DNA from: Stappia stellulata
GTDB lineage: Bacteria > Pseudomonadota > Alphaproteobacteria > Rhizobiales > Stappiaceae
Length of the DNA: 64,000 nucleotides
Direction of reading: 5' to 3'
Assembly (NCBI RefSeq): GCF_020176715.1
Contig: NZ_JAIVMF010000015.1
Coordinates: 1 to 64,000, forward strand
Notes under the pieces: generated by a model
Databases searched by the model: none
The model's input: only the letters and a program-made list of their open reading frames with translations
Told to the model about the DNA's origin: nothing
In this document: piece after piece, positions 8,828 through 19,206 of the stretch
Layout: every line of letters starts with the position of its first letter
How positions within the stretch are numbered: the stretch's first letter is position 1
Program-made: the position numbers and the translations under genes

Positions 8828-9427
8828 TCAGGACGCGGCCTGGAACAGCTCGTCGACATAGTCCCAGTTGACCAGGTTGTCGACGAAGGCTTCCAGATAC
8901 TTCGGCCGCGCGTTGCGGTAGTCGATGTAGTAGGAGTGCTCCCACACGTCGACGCCGAGCAGCGGCGTGGCGCCATGCACCAGCGGGTTTTCGCCATTCG
9001 GGGTCTTCATGATGACGAGCTTGCCGTCCTTCATGGCAAGCCAGGCCCAGCCGGAGCCGAACTGCGTCGTGCCGGCGGCGATGAAATCGGCGCGGAACTT
9101 GTCGTAGCCGCCGAGGTCGGCGTCGATCTTGGCTGCCAGACCGCCCGGAAGCGACGTGCCGCCGCCGTTCGGCTTCATCCAGTTCCAGAAATGCAGGTGG
9201 TTGAAATGCTGGCCCGCATTGTTGAACAGCCCGGCGTTCTTGCCGAAGCTCTCCTTGACGACCTCTTCCAGCGACTTGCCCTCAAGACCGGAATCCTTCA
9301 GCAGGTTGTTGCCGTTGGTGACATAGGCCTGATGGTGCTTGTCGTGATGATACTCAAGCGTTTCGGCCGACATATAGGGCCCGAGCGCATCATAGGCGTA
9401 GGGAAGATCGGGAAGTTCGAAAGCCAT
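8828..9427 (-). CDS. sodB: Superoxide dismutase, Fe/Mn family
   Basis: A 199-residue cytosolic enzyme that converts superoxide to oxygen and hydrogen peroxide. All four metal ligands are visible: His27 (EYHHDKHH), His in AGQHFNHLHFW, and Asp and His in DVWEHSYYIDY. FGSGWAWL is the family signature. Single-residue metal markers do not settle iron versus manganese. The length is exactly that of the family from the ATG at 9427; the frame extends further upstream with no family match. It ends at a strong terminator. Confidence 0.95.
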   Translation of the reverse strand: MAFELPDLPYAYDALGPYMSAETLEYHHDKHHQAYVTNGNNLLKDSGLEGKSLEEVVKESFGKNAGLFNNAGQHFNHLHFWNWMKPNGGGTSLPGGLAAKIDADLGGYDKFRADFIAAGTTQFGSGWAWLAMKDGKLVIMKTPNGENPLVHGATPLLGVDVWEHSYYIDYRNARPKYLEAFVDNLVNWDYVDELFQAAS

Positions 9428-9767
9428 GTATTCGTCCTCCAAATGGGGGCGCCAAACGGCGTGAGACCAGGTCGCGGGCGATCGCGCGAAAACGCCTTGC
9501 CGGCGCGACCCGGCCGGATGTTCGGGTTGGAAGCGGCGCGAAAGCTGCCCCGCTCCGCGACGAGCCGGCGACCGCCGCACCGCGCGATCGGCGCGGGCGG
9601 CGGTTACCGCTTGTCACACAAGGCAAAATAGGGATGCGACCGGCAATCGGCAACGCCTCATCCGGAAAAACCCGTGGATGCGGGCAGAACAGGAGGGTGT
9701 CCCGGCGCGCGGGACGCCCGTCAGGCCCCGCGAGCCGACCGGTCGGACGACCCGCAAGGCCACAGGC
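9428..9767. other. Intergenic, sod promoter region
   Basis: 340 nt containing the 5' region of the superoxide dismutase gene. A GTCCC...GGGAC hairpin near 9700 lies past the helix-hairpin-helix gene and lacks a T tract. I see no gene. Confidence 0.5.
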
Positions 9768-10175
9768 TCAATAGGTCATCATCGCCGGCAGCGCCTTGGC
9801 CTGCTCGACCCATTTCTCCACCGACGTCTCGCCCGGCACTTGGCGCACGAGTTTCTTGTCCTCGTTCACCTCTTTCATCTTGGCGGCGAGATTGGCGGCG
9901 TTGCGGTGCTTCAGTTCCTTGACCGTATCGACACCGGCGGCTTCCAGAAGCTCGGAGTATTCCTCGCCGACACCGCTGATGCGCATCAGGTCGGCCATAT
10001 TGGCCCACTTCAGGATGCGCGACGCCTCGATGCCCGTCTCCTCGACCAACGCCTTGCGCCCCTTCGGATCCTTGGCGCGCTCCAGATAGGCCTCGGTCGT
10101 GCGGATGCCGACCGCTTGCAGCTTCTTGGCATAGACCGGACCGATACCCTCAATCTCGTCAATGGAATACGACAT
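9768..10175 (-). CDS. Helix-hairpin-helix protein, DUF4332-like
   Basis: A 135-residue small protein with two helix-hairpin-helix-like segments. The first is [20 protein letters not shown] at residues 5-24 and the second is [21 protein letters not shown] at about 61-81. This pattern belongs to DUF4332, where the repeated GIG/GVG turns may contact nucleic acid non-specifically. The C-terminal quarter is helical. The ATG at 10175 has a GGGGGAG ribosome site 8 nt upstream. It lies 53 nt downstream of the DUF2267-like gene on the same strand, so the two may be cotranscribed. Function unknown. Confidence 0.72.
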   Translation of the reverse strand: MSYSIDEIEGIGPVYAKKLQAVGIRTTEAYLERAKDPKGRKALVEETGIEASRILKWANMADLMRISGVGEEYSELLEAAGVDTVKELKHRNAANLAAKMKEVNEDKKLVRQVPGETSVEKWVEQAKALPAMMTY

Positions 10176-10228
10176 CTGCATCTCCCCCTTTGGGCGGCCG
10201 GCACCGGCCAGCCTGCATGACACCCGCG

Positions 10229-10612
10229 CTAGAGAACCTGATTGAGCCCGGGAATGGAATTGACCACTTCGTCGACCGCCTCCGCACCGACCTGCTCGCG
10301 TGCGGCGTCCATCAGTTCGCGCGTGACGCTTTGCACCTGGGTCATGTCGAGACCGGCGCTGGTGAGCTCGTTGAGCGCCGCCATAGCGCCCATGCCGCCG
10401 CCAAGCATGCCGCCAAGGCCGCCGAGGAAGCCCCGTCCGCCGCCATCGGCCTCGATCACGTCCTCCGCGCCGGGCAAGGCCGCCAGGATCTGCTGGACCT
10501 GCTCGGACGGCCCCTCGCGATTGAGAAAATTAAGGATGATCGTGATCGCCTGGCGGGCGACGTCCTCGCCAATACCGGCAACCCTTGCAATCCGGCCGAC
10601 AAGCTCTTCCAT
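10229..10612 (-). CDS. DUF2267-like small protein
   Basis: A 127-residue protein. The N-terminal 50 residues are a helical module starting [21 protein letters not shown] that resembles DUF2267. A glycine- and methionine-rich linker follows (about 57-76, [17 protein letters not shown]), then a helical C-terminal domain. There is no signal peptide or membrane segment. The role is unknown; relatives are often annotated as stress-associated. It may share a transcript with the helix-hairpin-helix protein downstream. Confidence 0.55.
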   Translation of the reverse strand: MEELVGRIARVAGIGEDVARQAITIILNFLNREGPSEQVQQILAALPGAEDVIEADGGGRGFLGGLGGMLGGGMGAMAALNELTSAGLDMTQVQSVTRELMDAAREQVGAEAVDEVVNSIPGLNQVL

Positions 10613-10768
10613 GCGCCCCCTCCAGAATCAAAATCCAACGTGTTCGTATCTGACACCACAGTTCCCGCGACGACAACCGCTATACAGCGCTCACCGTGCG
10701 GGTTACATGACGACGGACAGCAAATTGATGCCGTCAGGTGCGAGACAGGCAAAGCGGGAGACGGGCGG

Positions 10769-12322
10769 GTGCTTGCAGACGACAGGATCTTCATCGGCGG
10801 TTCCACCAAGGCGGAATATCTCCATCTCAAGCTCGCCAACCGGCACGGCCTGATCACGGGCGCGACCGGCACCGGCAAGACGGTCTCGCTGCAGATCCTC
10901 GCCGAAGGCTTTTCCAATGCCGGCGTCCCGGTGTTTTGCGCCGACGTGAAAGGCGATCTCTCCGGCATCGCCGCCGCCGGCGTCGAGAAGGACTTCCTGG
11001 AAAAGCGCGCCGACCAGATCGGCTTTGCCGACGACTATATCTACGAGGGCTTCCCGACGCTGTTCTGGGATCTCTTCGGCGAAAAGGGCCACCCGATCCG
11101 CACCACCGTGTCGGAGATGGGGCCGCTGCTCTTGGCCCGCCTGCTCGACCTCAACGCCACGCAGGAGGGCGTGCTCAACGTCGCCTTCGAGCTGGCCGAC
11201 GACGAGGGCCTGCTGCTGCTGGATCTCAAGGACCTGCAGTCGCTGCTCGCCCATGTTGCCGAGCGCGCCTCCGAACTCTCGCGCGTCTACGGCAATGTCT
11301 CCAAGGCTTCCGTCGGCGCGATCCAGCGCCAGCTGCTCGTGCTGGACCGTCAGGGCGGAGACGCCTTCTTCGGCGAACCGGCCCTCGACATCCGCGACAT
11401 GATGCGCACCACCCGCGACGGGCGCGGCATCGTCTCCGTGCTTGCCGCAGACAAGCTGATGAGCTCGCCCCGGCTCTACGCCACCTTCCTGCTCTGGCTG
11501 CTGTCGGAGCTCTTCGAGGAGCTTCCCGAGGTCGGAGACCCGGAGCGGCCGCGGCTGGTGTTCTTCTTCGACGAGGCGCATCTCCTGTTCGACGAGGCGC
11601 CCAAGGTGCTGGTGGAAAAGGTGGAACAGGTGGTGCGGCTGATCCGCTCCAAGGGCGTCGGCGTCTATTTCGTCACCCAAAACCCGCTCGACGTGCCAGA
11701 CGAGGTGCTGGCTCAGCTCGGCAACCGGGTGCAGCACGCGCTGCGCGCCTTCACCCCGCGCGAGCAAAAGGCGGTGCGCGCGGCGGCCGAGACCTTCCGC
11801 CCGAACCCGGATCTCGACACCGAACAGGTAATCATGGAGCTTGGCGTCGGCGAGGCGCTGGTCTCCACGCTGGAGAAGAAGGGCGTGCCCTCGGTCGTGC
11901 AGCGCACGCTGATCCGCCCGCCCTCCTCCCGCCTCGGCCCGCTGGAGGACGGTGAACGCCGCGAGATCGTCGCCGCCAGCCCGCTTGCCGGGATCTACGA
12001 GCGCATCGAGGACCGCGACTCGGCCTTCGAGGTGCTCAAGCGCCGGGCGGAGGAAGCCGCCCTCATGGAAGCGCGCCAGCTTGAGCGCGAAGCCGAAGAG
12101 GAACGCCGGCGCGGCGAACCGCGGCGCACGCGCTCGGGCTTCGAACTGCCCGACTTCGGCCGCGACGACCGCCCCAAGACCCGCCGGCGGACGACCACCC
12201 GCCGCTCGCGCAGCGACAGCGTGGTGGAAACGGCGGCGAAATCCGTCGCCCGCTCGCTCGGCTCCGCTCTCGGGCGTGCCCTGGTGCGCGGCATCATGGG
12301 GTCGTGGAAACGGGGCTTCTGA
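10769..12322 (+). CDS. HerA/YjgR-type P-loop ATPase (DUF853)
   Basis: A 517-residue ATPase of the HerA-FtsK group. It has a Walker A motif GATGTGKT at about 28-35, a Walker B motif [12 protein letters not shown] near 265-276, and the sensor-like stretch [22 protein letters not shown]. The C-terminal about 130 residues are charged and Arg-rich, ending in a short hydrophobic tail ([13 protein letters not shown]). YjgR itself has no firmly established role. HerA helicases act with NurA in end resection, but no nurA is nearby. I chose the GTG at 10769, with GGGAG upstream, because homology begins there; the longer frame upstream runs through the opposite-strand gene. Confidence 0.85.
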   Translation: MLADDRIFIGGSTKAEYLHLKLANRHGLITGATGTGKTVSLQILAEGFSNAGVPVFCADVKGDLSGIAAAGVEKDFLEKRADQIGFADDYIYEGFPTLFWDLFGEKGHPIRTTVSEMGPLLLARLLDLNATQEGVLNVAFELADDEGLLLLDLKDLQSLLAHVAERASELSRVYGNVSKASVGAIQRQLLVLDRQGGDAFFGEPALDIRDMMRTTRDGRGIVSVLAADKLMSSPRLYATFLLWLLSELFEELPEVGDPERPRLVFFFDEAHLLFDEAPKVLVEKVEQVVRLIRSKGVGVYFVTQNPLDVPDEVLAQLGNRVQHALRAFTPREQKAVRAAAETFRPNPDLDTEQVIMELGVGEALVSTLEKKGVPSVVQRTLIRPPSSRLGPLEDGERREIVAASPLAGIYERIEDRDSAFEVLKRRAEEAALMEARQLEREAEEERRRGEPRRTRSGFELPDFGRDDRPKTRRRTTTRRSRSDSVVETAAKSVARSLGSALGRALVRGIMGSWKRGF

Positions 12323-12668
12323 GGTCGCGATTCCCCTGTGAGCGCCTGACCGGGTCCACCGGCTCAGCGAACCGGCGCCGCCCGCGACGAAACCTACCGT
12401 CGCGGGGACGCGACGGCAGGCTCACAAGCGCCGGAAAACGGCCGCATTTATAATCCTGAGGAATTGACTCCGGTTTTATTGCGATTTATGCCGAGGCCAT
12501 GACCCCCGGCGCGACCGCCGGCGGCAAATATCCGCGGCGCCCGACCCAGCTTTCCCGCAAGGCCCGGCCCGCTTCCACGACATCAAGGAGAGACTGCGCG
12601 CGGGCGCCGCGCCACGGCGGAGCTGTGCCCGCTGAGGCACGCGCATGCCCGGCGCCGACCGGCACGCC
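12323..12668. other. Intergenic, promoter region of the beta-barrel/beta-helix gene
   Basis: 346 nt. CGCGACG and CGTCGCG form a 7-bp hairpin at about 12382-12403 without a T tract, possibly a weak end for the ATPase transcript. An AT-rich patch at 12440-12490 is the likeliest promoter. No gene is seen. Confidence 0.45.
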
Positions 12669-14816
12669 ATGACCAACACCCGCACCCTCTTGCTCTGCGC
12701 CACCGCCCTTTGCGCCACGCTCGCCCTCTCGCTCCCCGCGATTGCAGGGGACGCGCCCCTTTGGGGGCCGCATCTGGAGGTTGGCGGCAAGGTCGGAACC
12801 AAGACGGACGTCGGCGAGACGACGCTCTTCGTCCCGCTGTTCCAGACCTTCGACCGGCTGATCTACACCGACATTCGCGGAAGTTTCGGCTCGCCCGGAT
12901 CGCAGGAATTCAACGCCGGTCTCGGCGTCCGCCAGATCATCGACAACCGCTGGATCGTCGGCGCCTACGGGTTCCTCGACTACCGTCGCTCACAGCACAA
13001 CAACCATTTCACGCAAGTGACCCTCGGCGCGGAAGCCATGAGCGAGCGCCTCGGCCTCAGCGCAAATGTCTATCTGCCGTTCGGCAAGACCGTGCATCAG
13101 GCCGCATCGCACGACGCGGCAAGCGTCGGCGACGCCTCGATCACCGTGCGCGGCGGCGAGGAACGCGCGATGCGGGGCGTCGACGCGGAAGCCAGCGTCC
13201 TGACCGGCCTCAGCCTGTTGGGCGACGGCAGCGACGCGCTGTGGCTCCATGGCGGCGGCTACGCTTTCTGGGAAGACAAGGCGGATACCGTCTGGGGTCC
13301 GCGCGTGCGCGCCGAATACCGCGTCGACGACGTCCTGTTTGCGGGAAGCCGCGTCAGCCTCATCGCCGAATACCAGTATGACGAACCGCGCGGGTCGCAA
13401 GGCTTCCTCGGCGCAAGGCTGCGCCTGCCGCTGCAGCGCGTCGACGATGACGGTAGCTCCCGCCTTACCCCGCTGCAGAAGCGCATGACCGAAACCGTCA
13501 CCCGCGATGTCGACATTATCGCCCAGGCAGGCGCCTTCGGCCGGGCCGTTACCGGCATCGATGCGGCCACCGGCGCCGCGCTCGACGATCTCGCGATCAT
13601 CGATCCGGCCGCCGGCGACCTCGCCCAGCAGATCGACGCGGCCGGCAGCAGCCGGCAGGTGTTCATCAACGGATCGGGCGGCGAGATCGCCATCGACGAC
13701 ACCATCGAGCTCACCGCCAACCAGCGCGTCGCCGGTGCGTTCAATGTCCGCAACCCGCTCACCGGCCGGGTGATACGGGTCGGCGACACGCGGCTGCACG
13801 GCACCGACGCGACGCGCGACCTCTTTGCGATGGCCGACGATACCGCACTGTCCGGTGTCACCCTCTCCGGCGGACGGCACGCGGTCACCTCCGACGGTGC
13901 CGACCAGGTCGCACTCGCGGATCTTTCGATTTCCGGCGTCGCAGGCGCCGGCATCAACTTCGAGAACGGCACCGGGCTTTCGGTTGCGCGCGTCGCGCTC
14001 TCCGACATCAACTTCGAGGGCGCCGACGGCTTCAGCAACTTTGATCCGACGGCAACGCTCAGCGGTGTCGGCGTGCGCCTCAACCGGGCGAGCGAGGTGA
14101 CGATCAAGGCGGTCACCGCCGACCGGTTGGGCATGGGCCTCTTCGCCAATGTCTCGCAGGACCTGACGCTGAGCGACATCAACATCTCCAACACCGCCAA
14201 GGAAGGCTTCGTCTTCCACTATGTGCATGGCGCGACGCTCAACCGGGTGAACGTTGCGCAGACGACGGCCGATGGCGCCGCCTTCGTCGCGTCGGGCGAC
14301 ATCGCCTACCGCAACTCGACGCTCTCCGGGCTGGGCGCGCTGCCCAACATCGGCAAGCGCAGCGGCATCAACATCTCCGCCTACAGCGGCGACGGCTCGA
14401 TCATCGTCGGAGCGGAATCGAACACCGGCTACGACTTCGAAAACCTGACGATTTCCGGCGCGACCAACAGCGGCATGATGATCATGGGCATCCGCGATTC
14501 ACGCTTTGCCGACATCACGATCTCCGACGTCGACATCATCGGCATCCAGCTCATGCAGATGCTCACCCCCTCGGACAACATCGCCTTCGACAGGATTTCA
14601 ATCGACGGCGCGGGACGCGCCGGCTTCTGGATGATGGGCGATTTCGCAAACCTCACCGGGACCGTCTCGGTCACCGGAACGCCGGCGCCCTGCGGCCGCT
14701 CGCCCTACATGCCGACAACGCTGACGCAACCGGGCGGCGGCACGCTTGCAATCAACGGCGCGACCCTCACGCCCGGAGACGTCGCAACCGCCTGCGCTGC
14801 GGTCGCGAACTTCTAG
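12669..14816 (+). CDS. Inverse-autotransporter-like outer-membrane protein: intimin-type beta-barrel fused to a parallel beta-helix
   Basis: A 715-residue surface protein. Residues 1-27 are a signal peptide. About 35-265 match the intimin/invasin N-terminal barrel (IAT beta): GGKVGTKTDVGETTLFVPLFQ, then GLGVRQIIDNRWIVGAYGFLDY, GLSANVYLPFG and FLGARLRLPL, alternating polar and apolar as in strands. Residues 265-330 form a linker that would plug the barrel. From about 330 to the end, repeated units of about 22 residues (ISGVAGAGINFENG, LSDINISNTAKEGFVF) indicate a right-handed parallel beta-helix passenger rather than Ig-like domains. Inverse autotransporters are best known from gammaproteobacterial adhesins. 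The ATG at 12669 starts the signal peptide; 12645 is an alternative. Confidence 0.78.
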   Translation: MTNTRTLLLCATALCATLALSLPAIAGDAPLWGPHLEVGGKVGTKTDVGETTLFVPLFQTFDRLIYTDIRGSFGSPGSQEFNAGLGVRQIIDNRWIVGAYGFLDYRRSQHNNHFTQVTLGAEAMSERLGLSANVYLPFGKTVHQAASHDAASVGDASITVRGGEERAMRGVDAEASVLTGLSLLGDGSDALWLHGGGYAFWEDKADTVWGPRVRAEYRVDDVLFAGSRVSLIAEYQYDEPRGSQGFLGARLRLPLQRVDDDGSSRLTPLQKRMTETVTRDVDIIAQAGAFGRAVTGIDAATGAALDDLAIIDPAAGDLAQQIDAAGSSRQVFINGSGGEIAIDDTIELTANQRVAGAFNVRNPLTGRVIRVGDTRLHGTDATRDLFAMADDTALSGVTLSGGRHAVTSDGADQVALADLSISGVAGAGINFENGTGLSVARVALSDINFEGADGFSNFDPTATLSGVGVRLNRASEVTIKAVTADRLGMGLFANVSQDLTLSDINISNTAKEGFVFHYVHGATLNRVNVAQTTADGAAFVASGDIAYRNSTLSGLGALPNIGKRSGINISAYSGDGSIIVGAESNTGYDFENLTISGATNSGMMIMGIRDSRFADITISDVDIIGIQLMQMLTPSDNIAFDRISIDGAGRAGFWMMGDFANLTGTVSVTGTPAPCGRSPYMPTTLTQPGGGTLAINGATLTPGDVATACAAVANF

Positions 14817-15170
14817 AAGGGACCAGGCATTCCGAAAACGGCCGGCGGGGGACGAACCCTCCCGCCGACTGTCGATTCACATTGAATAACAAGCTGCATC
14901 TCGTCGAGTACGACCACGACCTCGAGTGGCGCTTTCCAGAAGTAGCATTGGATAGTTGAAGCCGAGGGGCAAGAAAGCCGGCGATGTCATCGCCGCCCAC
15001 AATAGAGCGGTCGACAGTTCGTCAATTGACCGTTGATTGCTTTTTCGTTGTGCACCAGAATATCATTGTGGAAAATCAACACTGCAAAATTGCCCCCCCA
15101 AAAAGAAGTTCGACAGTTTATGTAAATGCACTTCCACTCAGAAGCAGAAAATTTTAGATAGGAATTTTTC
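14817..15170. other. Intergenic, GC drops towards the DUF262 gene
   Basis: 354 nt. A 7-bp CGGCGGG/CCCGCCG hairpin at about 14843-14867 may end the preceding transcript but has no T run. From about 15000 the sequence becomes AT-rich, which marks the left edge of the low-GC segment and holds the probable promoter of the next gene. No gene is seen. Confidence 0.5.
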
Positions 15171-16826
15171 ATGGAAGCCCGGACTAAGACAGTTGAAGAA
15201 TGGTTCGCAATGATCCGCGAGGGGCTACTAACGCTGCCGAGATTTCAGCGTTTTGAAGCTTGGCGACCAAATCAGATCGAAGGAGTTCTGGAAAACATAC
15301 TCCGTCTTCCATCGCTTCCTATCGGGGCACTTCTTCTCTTGGAGGTGGGTGACAAGGAACTCTTCCATTCCCGACCGCTTTCCGGAGCTCCGGCTCCAAC
15401 AGGCCTGCCGCAAATGAACTTACTTGACGGGCAGCAACGCATGACGGCTCTCTGGCGGTCACTTATTGCGAACTATGAAGAGTTCACTGTCTTTGTTTCT
15501 TTAGAAAACGTAGAGCGTCCAGAAATTGAAATCGTCAAACGCCACACTTCCAAGTCTGGCAAACGAATGCCGCTATGGGCAGACAATCCGATCGAGTGCC
15601 TGGAACGTAAATTAATCCCCGTTTCTATTCTTTGTCCCGGCTCCAAAGGAGAGATCGCGATGGACGAGTGGACGGAGGCCGCGGAAACCGACAAGACGAC
15701 TGACAAGGCCATTATGCGTTTGCGCCAAAGACTTGCCTCCTATCCTATTCCTTTCTTATCTCTACCCGTAACTACGGAACAGGAAACAGCACTCGACGTT
15801 TTCATAAAGATGAACACGTCAGCATCACCACTGAAAGATTTCGACATCGTTGTTGCACAGCTCGAAGGCGCTGTTGGCGACTCGCTGCATGACATGATTG
15901 CAGAGCTTAAGGAAAAAGTTCCTGCAGCGGCTGACTATGGGAAGGTCGAAGATACAGCCTTGGCAATTGGGGCCTTGCTAAACGGCAAACCGCCGTTGAA
16001 GCGCACCTACCTAGACCCGGCTTTTGGCAGTGAATTGGCCAATGTTTGGGATCAAGTTGTAGTTGGATTAAGGCGGAGCGTATCGTTCTTGCGGGACGAG
16101 GCAATTTTCAATGAACAATTGCTGCCAACGGAGGTGATTGTATACCTGACTGGCGCCCTGTGGGTGCATGTTCCTATTGACGGAGCAGATCAAGAAGGGC
16201 GCGCCCGCACACTTATTCGGAAAGCAATTTGGCGCGCAAGTTTCACGGATCGTTATCTCAAGACTGCAACCACTCGGGCCTTCGCCGATTACAAGGCGAT
16301 CCAGGACATGATCACAAATCACAATTCGAATGCCGTACCGGACCTGTTTGACGAAACCCAAAATCCATTGCCGCCAGCCGCCGAACTCGTTCGCGGCGGA
16401 TGGCCGAGCCGCAAGGATAGGCTTGGTCGGGCAATCATTGCCGTCTCACTCTACGGCGGCGGCTATGATTTCGCCGATGGCGCGAAAGCAACTGCAGAAA
16501 ATGTGAATTTCCGTGAGTATCATCACGTCTATCCGCGCAGCTTACTGCAGGAAGAATTCCCGGACCATGAGATAAACTCCGCCTTGAACTGCGCACTGAT
16601 TTCTTGGAAAACCAATCGGAAAATAGCGGCTAAGAATCCCAAGCAGTACCTTGAAGAGCGCAGGCAGGATGCTAATGCCACGGAAGAACAAGTGCGGCAA
16701 AGGCTCGAAAGCCATCGCGTACCTTTTGATGACCTGGTCAACGGTGATTTCCGAACTTTTATCGAAACGCGCGCCAATTTGATACACACATCTATGCAAA
16801 AACTCTGCGACGGCTCAATCCCCTGA
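15171..16826 (+). CDS. DUF262 (GmrSD/ParB-like) protein with C-terminal HNH nuclease motif
   Basis: A 551-residue protein. The N-terminal DUF262 domain starts LPRFQRFEAWRPNQIEGVLENI (22-43) and has the diagnostic D86-G-Q-Q-R90 motif, which in GmrSD-type proteins belongs to the nucleotide-binding ParB-like fold. The C-terminus has an HNH-type motif at about 450-475 (YHHVYPRSLL with His451/His452, then LNCALISWKTNRK). The combination is that of GmrSD-like modification-dependent (type IV) restriction enzymes and related phage-defence nucleases. GC content is visibly below all neighbours and the gene stands alone, suggesting acquisition. AGGA precedes the ATG at 15171. The specific target is unknown. 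Confidence 0.8.
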   Translation: MEARTKTVEEWFAMIREGLLTLPRFQRFEAWRPNQIEGVLENILRLPSLPIGALLLLEVGDKELFHSRPLSGAPAPTGLPQMNLLDGQQRMTALWRSLIANYEEFTVFVSLENVERPEIEIVKRHTSKSGKRMPLWADNPIECLERKLIPVSILCPGSKGEIAMDEWTEAAETDKTTDKAIMRLRQRLASYPIPFLSLPVTTEQETALDVFIKMNTSASPLKDFDIVVAQLEGAVGDSLHDMIAELKEKVPAAADYGKVEDTALAIGALLNGKPPLKRTYLDPAFGSELANVWDQVVVGLRRSVSFLRDEAIFNEQLLPTEVIVYLTGALWVHVPIDGADQEGRARTLIRKAIWRASFTDRYLKTATTRAFADYKAIQDMITNHNSNAVPDLFDETQNPLPPAAELVRGGWPSRKDRLGRAIIAVSLYGGGYDFADGAKATAENVNFREYHHVYPRSLLQEEFPDHEINSALNCALISWKTNRKIAAKNPKQYLEERRQDANATEEQVRQRLESHRVPFDDLVNGDFRTFIETRANLIHTSMQKLCDGSIP

Positions 16827-17136
16827 TGCGACCTCATCAACTACGTTGTTTGATATAAGCCTTAGAATTTACGTTTTTCAGTTACACGACCCTGAAGCCC
16901 TATTTGGTTTCTTATTTTAACTAAAAAAGAACTGACACCATCACCTATAGCGCTTTTTCTATGCTCGCAAAGCGTATGGCTTTGCAGCTCTGAGGCTAGG
17001 GCGCAGAAAGTGACTTCTTGAGCGTAGCCCCTCCCCTTGCCACGTCCTGCGTTCTGGCGCAGTGTTGCGGTCCCCGATTTGGCGTCTGGCACGGGTTTCC
17101 CGGCGCGGCGCAATCCTTTCATACCGGAGCAGTTTC
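16827..17136. other. Intergenic, right edge of the low-GC segment
   Basis: 310 nt. The first 170 nt are AT-rich like the DUF262 gene, and GC recovers after about 17020. I looked for direct repeats with the 14.9-15.1 kb side that could mark insertion ends and saw none. No gene is seen. Confidence 0.45.
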
Positions 17137-18528
17137 ATGTCCCAACTCGACCGGGTCCTGTCGCGCATTGACACCGATTTCGACGCCTCGTTGTCCCGCC
17201 TGTTCGACCTGTTGAAGATCAAGAGCATTTCAACCGACCCGGCGTTCAAGGGCGACTGCCGCGCCGCCGCCGACTGGCTGGCGCGCGAACTGACCGGGAT
17301 CGGCATTGCCGCAACCGTGCGCGACACCGACGGCCATCCGATGGTGGTCGGCCACAAGACCGACACGGACAAGCCCGGCCCGCATGTGCTCTTCTACGGC
17401 CATTACGACGTGCAGCCCGTCGACCCGCTCGACCTTTGGGAATGCGATCCATTCGAGCCGCGCGTCGTCACCCGCGAGGACGGCAGCAAGATCATCGTCG
17501 CGCGGGGTGCTGCCGACGACAAGGGCCAGCTGATGACCTTCGTGGAGGCGGCGCGCGCCTGGATCGCGGAGACCGGCGGGCTGCCGCTCAGCGTCTCGGT
17601 GCTGCTGGAGGGCGAGGAGGAGAGCGGCTCGCCGTCGCTGCATCCGTTCCTGGAAGCCAATCAGGACGAACTCTCCTGCGATCTGGCGCTCGTCTGCGAC
17701 ACCGGCATGTGGGACCGCGAGACGCCGGCGATCAGCACCATGCTGCGCGGGCTCGTCGGCGAAGAGATCACCGTCACCGCCGCCGACCGCGACCTGCATT
17801 CGGGCATGTACGGCGGAGCCGCGCGCAATCCGATCCATGTGCTTTCCGACATCATCGCCGGACTGCACGATGAAAACGGCAAGGTGACGCTGCCGCACTT
17901 CTACGATGGCGTGATCGACATGCCGGAGGACGTCACCGCGCTGTGGGACAAGCTCGGCTTCGATCATGAGGCGTTTCTCGGCGGTATCGGGCTGAAACAC
18001 CCGGCCGGCGAGGCCGACCGCAGCGCGCTGGAGCACATCTGGACGCGCCCGACCTGCGAGATCAACGGTATCTGGGGCGGCTACACCGGCGCCGGCTTCA
18101 AGACGGTGATCCCCTCGCAGGCGCATGCGAAGCTCTCCTTCCGTCTGGTCGGCGACCAGGACCCCGACCAGATCCGTCTCGCCTTCCGCACCTATGTGCG
18201 CGAGCAGTTGCCGGACGATTGCGAGGTCAGCTTCTCCAAGCACGGCGGCAGCCCGGCGCTGCGGCTTGATTTCGACAGCCCGGCGCTCGCCAAGGGCCGC
18301 AAGGCGCTCTCCGAGGAATGGGGCAAGGAGGCCGCGCTGATCGGCTGCGGCGGGTCGATCCCCATCGTCGGCGACTTCAAGTCGATGCTCGGCATGGATT
18401 CCCTGCTGATCGGCTTCGGCCTCGATGACGACAAGGTGCACTCGCCCAACGAGAAATACGAAATGTCGAGCTACCACAAGGGCATCCGCTCCTGGGCCCG
18501 CGTGCTCGACGCGCTTTCGCAGGACTGA
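17137..18528 (+). CDS. M20 family metallopeptidase (dipeptidase-like)
   Basis: A 463-residue zinc peptidase of the M20 clan (carnosinase/CNDP-like branch). The metal site is visible: His in [13 protein letters not shown], Asp in [12 protein letters not shown], and the Glu pair in [12 protein letters not shown]. The lid/dimerisation domain starts near the [24 protein letters not shown] region, whose His contacts substrate in relatives. Members hydrolyse dipeptides, acylated amino acids or carbamoyl amino acids; the substrate is not readable here. The ATG at 17137 has a GGAG site 7 nt upstream. It is followed after 61 nt by the LOG gene on the same strand. Confidence 0.9.
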   Translation: MSQLDRVLSRIDTDFDASLSRLFDLLKIKSISTDPAFKGDCRAAADWLARELTGIGIAATVRDTDGHPMVVGHKTDTDKPGPHVLFYGHYDVQPVDPLDLWECDPFEPRVVTREDGSKIIVARGAADDKGQLMTFVEAARAWIAETGGLPLSVSVLLEGEEESGSPSLHPFLEANQDELSCDLALVCDTGMWDRETPAISTMLRGLVGEEITVTAADRDLHSGMYGGAARNPIHVLSDIIAGLHDENGKVTLPHFYDGVIDMPEDVTALWDKLGFDHEAFLGGIGLKHPAGEADRSALEHIWTRPTCEINGIWGGYTGAGFKTVIPSQAHAKLSFRLVGDQDPDQIRLAFRTYVREQLPDDCEVSFSKHGGSPALRLDFDSPALAKGRKALSEEWGKEAALIGCGGSIPIVGDFKSMLGMDSLLIGFGLDDDKVHSPNEKYEMSSYHKGIRSWARVLDALSQD

Positions 18529-18589
18529 GGCACCGCGCCGCGGCCAGGGTTTAAGGGCCGCGGCGCCCGACGACACGACGGGACATCCG

Positions 18590-19171
18590 ATGAAATCGAT
18601 TTGCGTCTTCTGCGGCTCCAGCATGGGCCGGCGACCGGACTACGAAGAGGCAGCCGCCGAAACCGGACGCGCCATCGCGCGCAGCGGCCGGCGTCTCGTC
18701 TATGGCGGCGCCAAGGTCGGGCTGATGGGCGTTGTCGCCGATGCCGCCCTTGCCGCGGGCGGCGAGGTGATCGGCGTGCTGCCGATCGCGCTGGAAAAGA
18801 AGGAGCTGGCGCACGAAGGCTTGAGCGCCCTGCATGTCGTCTCCTCCATGCACGAGCGCAAGGCGATGATGGCCGACCTCTCGGACGGCTTCATCGCGCT
18901 TCCCGGCGGCGCCGGCACGCTGGAAGAACTGTTCGAGATCTGGACCTGGGGCCAACTCGGCTATCACCGCAAGCCCTGCGGCCTGCTCAATGTCTCGGGC
19001 TTCTACGACGGGCTGCTGTCATTCCTCGACCTGCAGCGCGACGAGGAATTCGTGCGCCCGGAAATGCGATCGATGGTTGCGGTGGAAAACACCCCCGACG
19101 CATTGCTTGCCGCCTTCGAGCGCTACCAGGCGCCGAAGACCCCGAAATGGATCAAGCGCAGCGAGACCTGA
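18590..19171 (+). CDS. LOG family protein (cytokinin riboside 5'-monophosphate phosphoribohydrolase-like)
   Basis: A 193-residue Rossmann-fold protein of the lysine-decarboxylase-like (LOG) family. It has the start [21 protein letters not shown] and the catalytic signature [10 protein letters not shown] at about 104-113. LOG enzymes remove the ribose phosphate from cytokinin nucleotides or from AMP. Many bacterial copies are annotated TIGR00730, and their physiological substrate is often unknown. Length is typical. It sits 61 nt after the M20 peptidase and probably shares its transcript. Confidence 0.9.
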   Translation: MKSICVFCGSSMGRRPDYEEAAAETGRAIARSGRRLVYGGAKVGLMGVVADAALAAGGEVIGVLPIALEKKELAHEGLSALHVVSSMHERKAMMADLSDGFIALPGGAGTLEELFEIWTWGQLGYHRKPCGLLNVSGFYDGLLSFLDLQRDEEFVRPEMRSMVAVENTPDALLAAFERYQAPKTPKWIKRSET

Positions 19172-19206
19172 GACGGCGACCGGCGGTCACCGCCGCCGGG
19201 CGTCCC

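Noticed and set aside
14843-17020. Search for transposon ends, integrase or direct repeats around the low-GC DUF262 gene
   Set aside because: No integrase, tRNA target or flanking repeat was seen, so a mobile-element call is not supported despite the composition shift.
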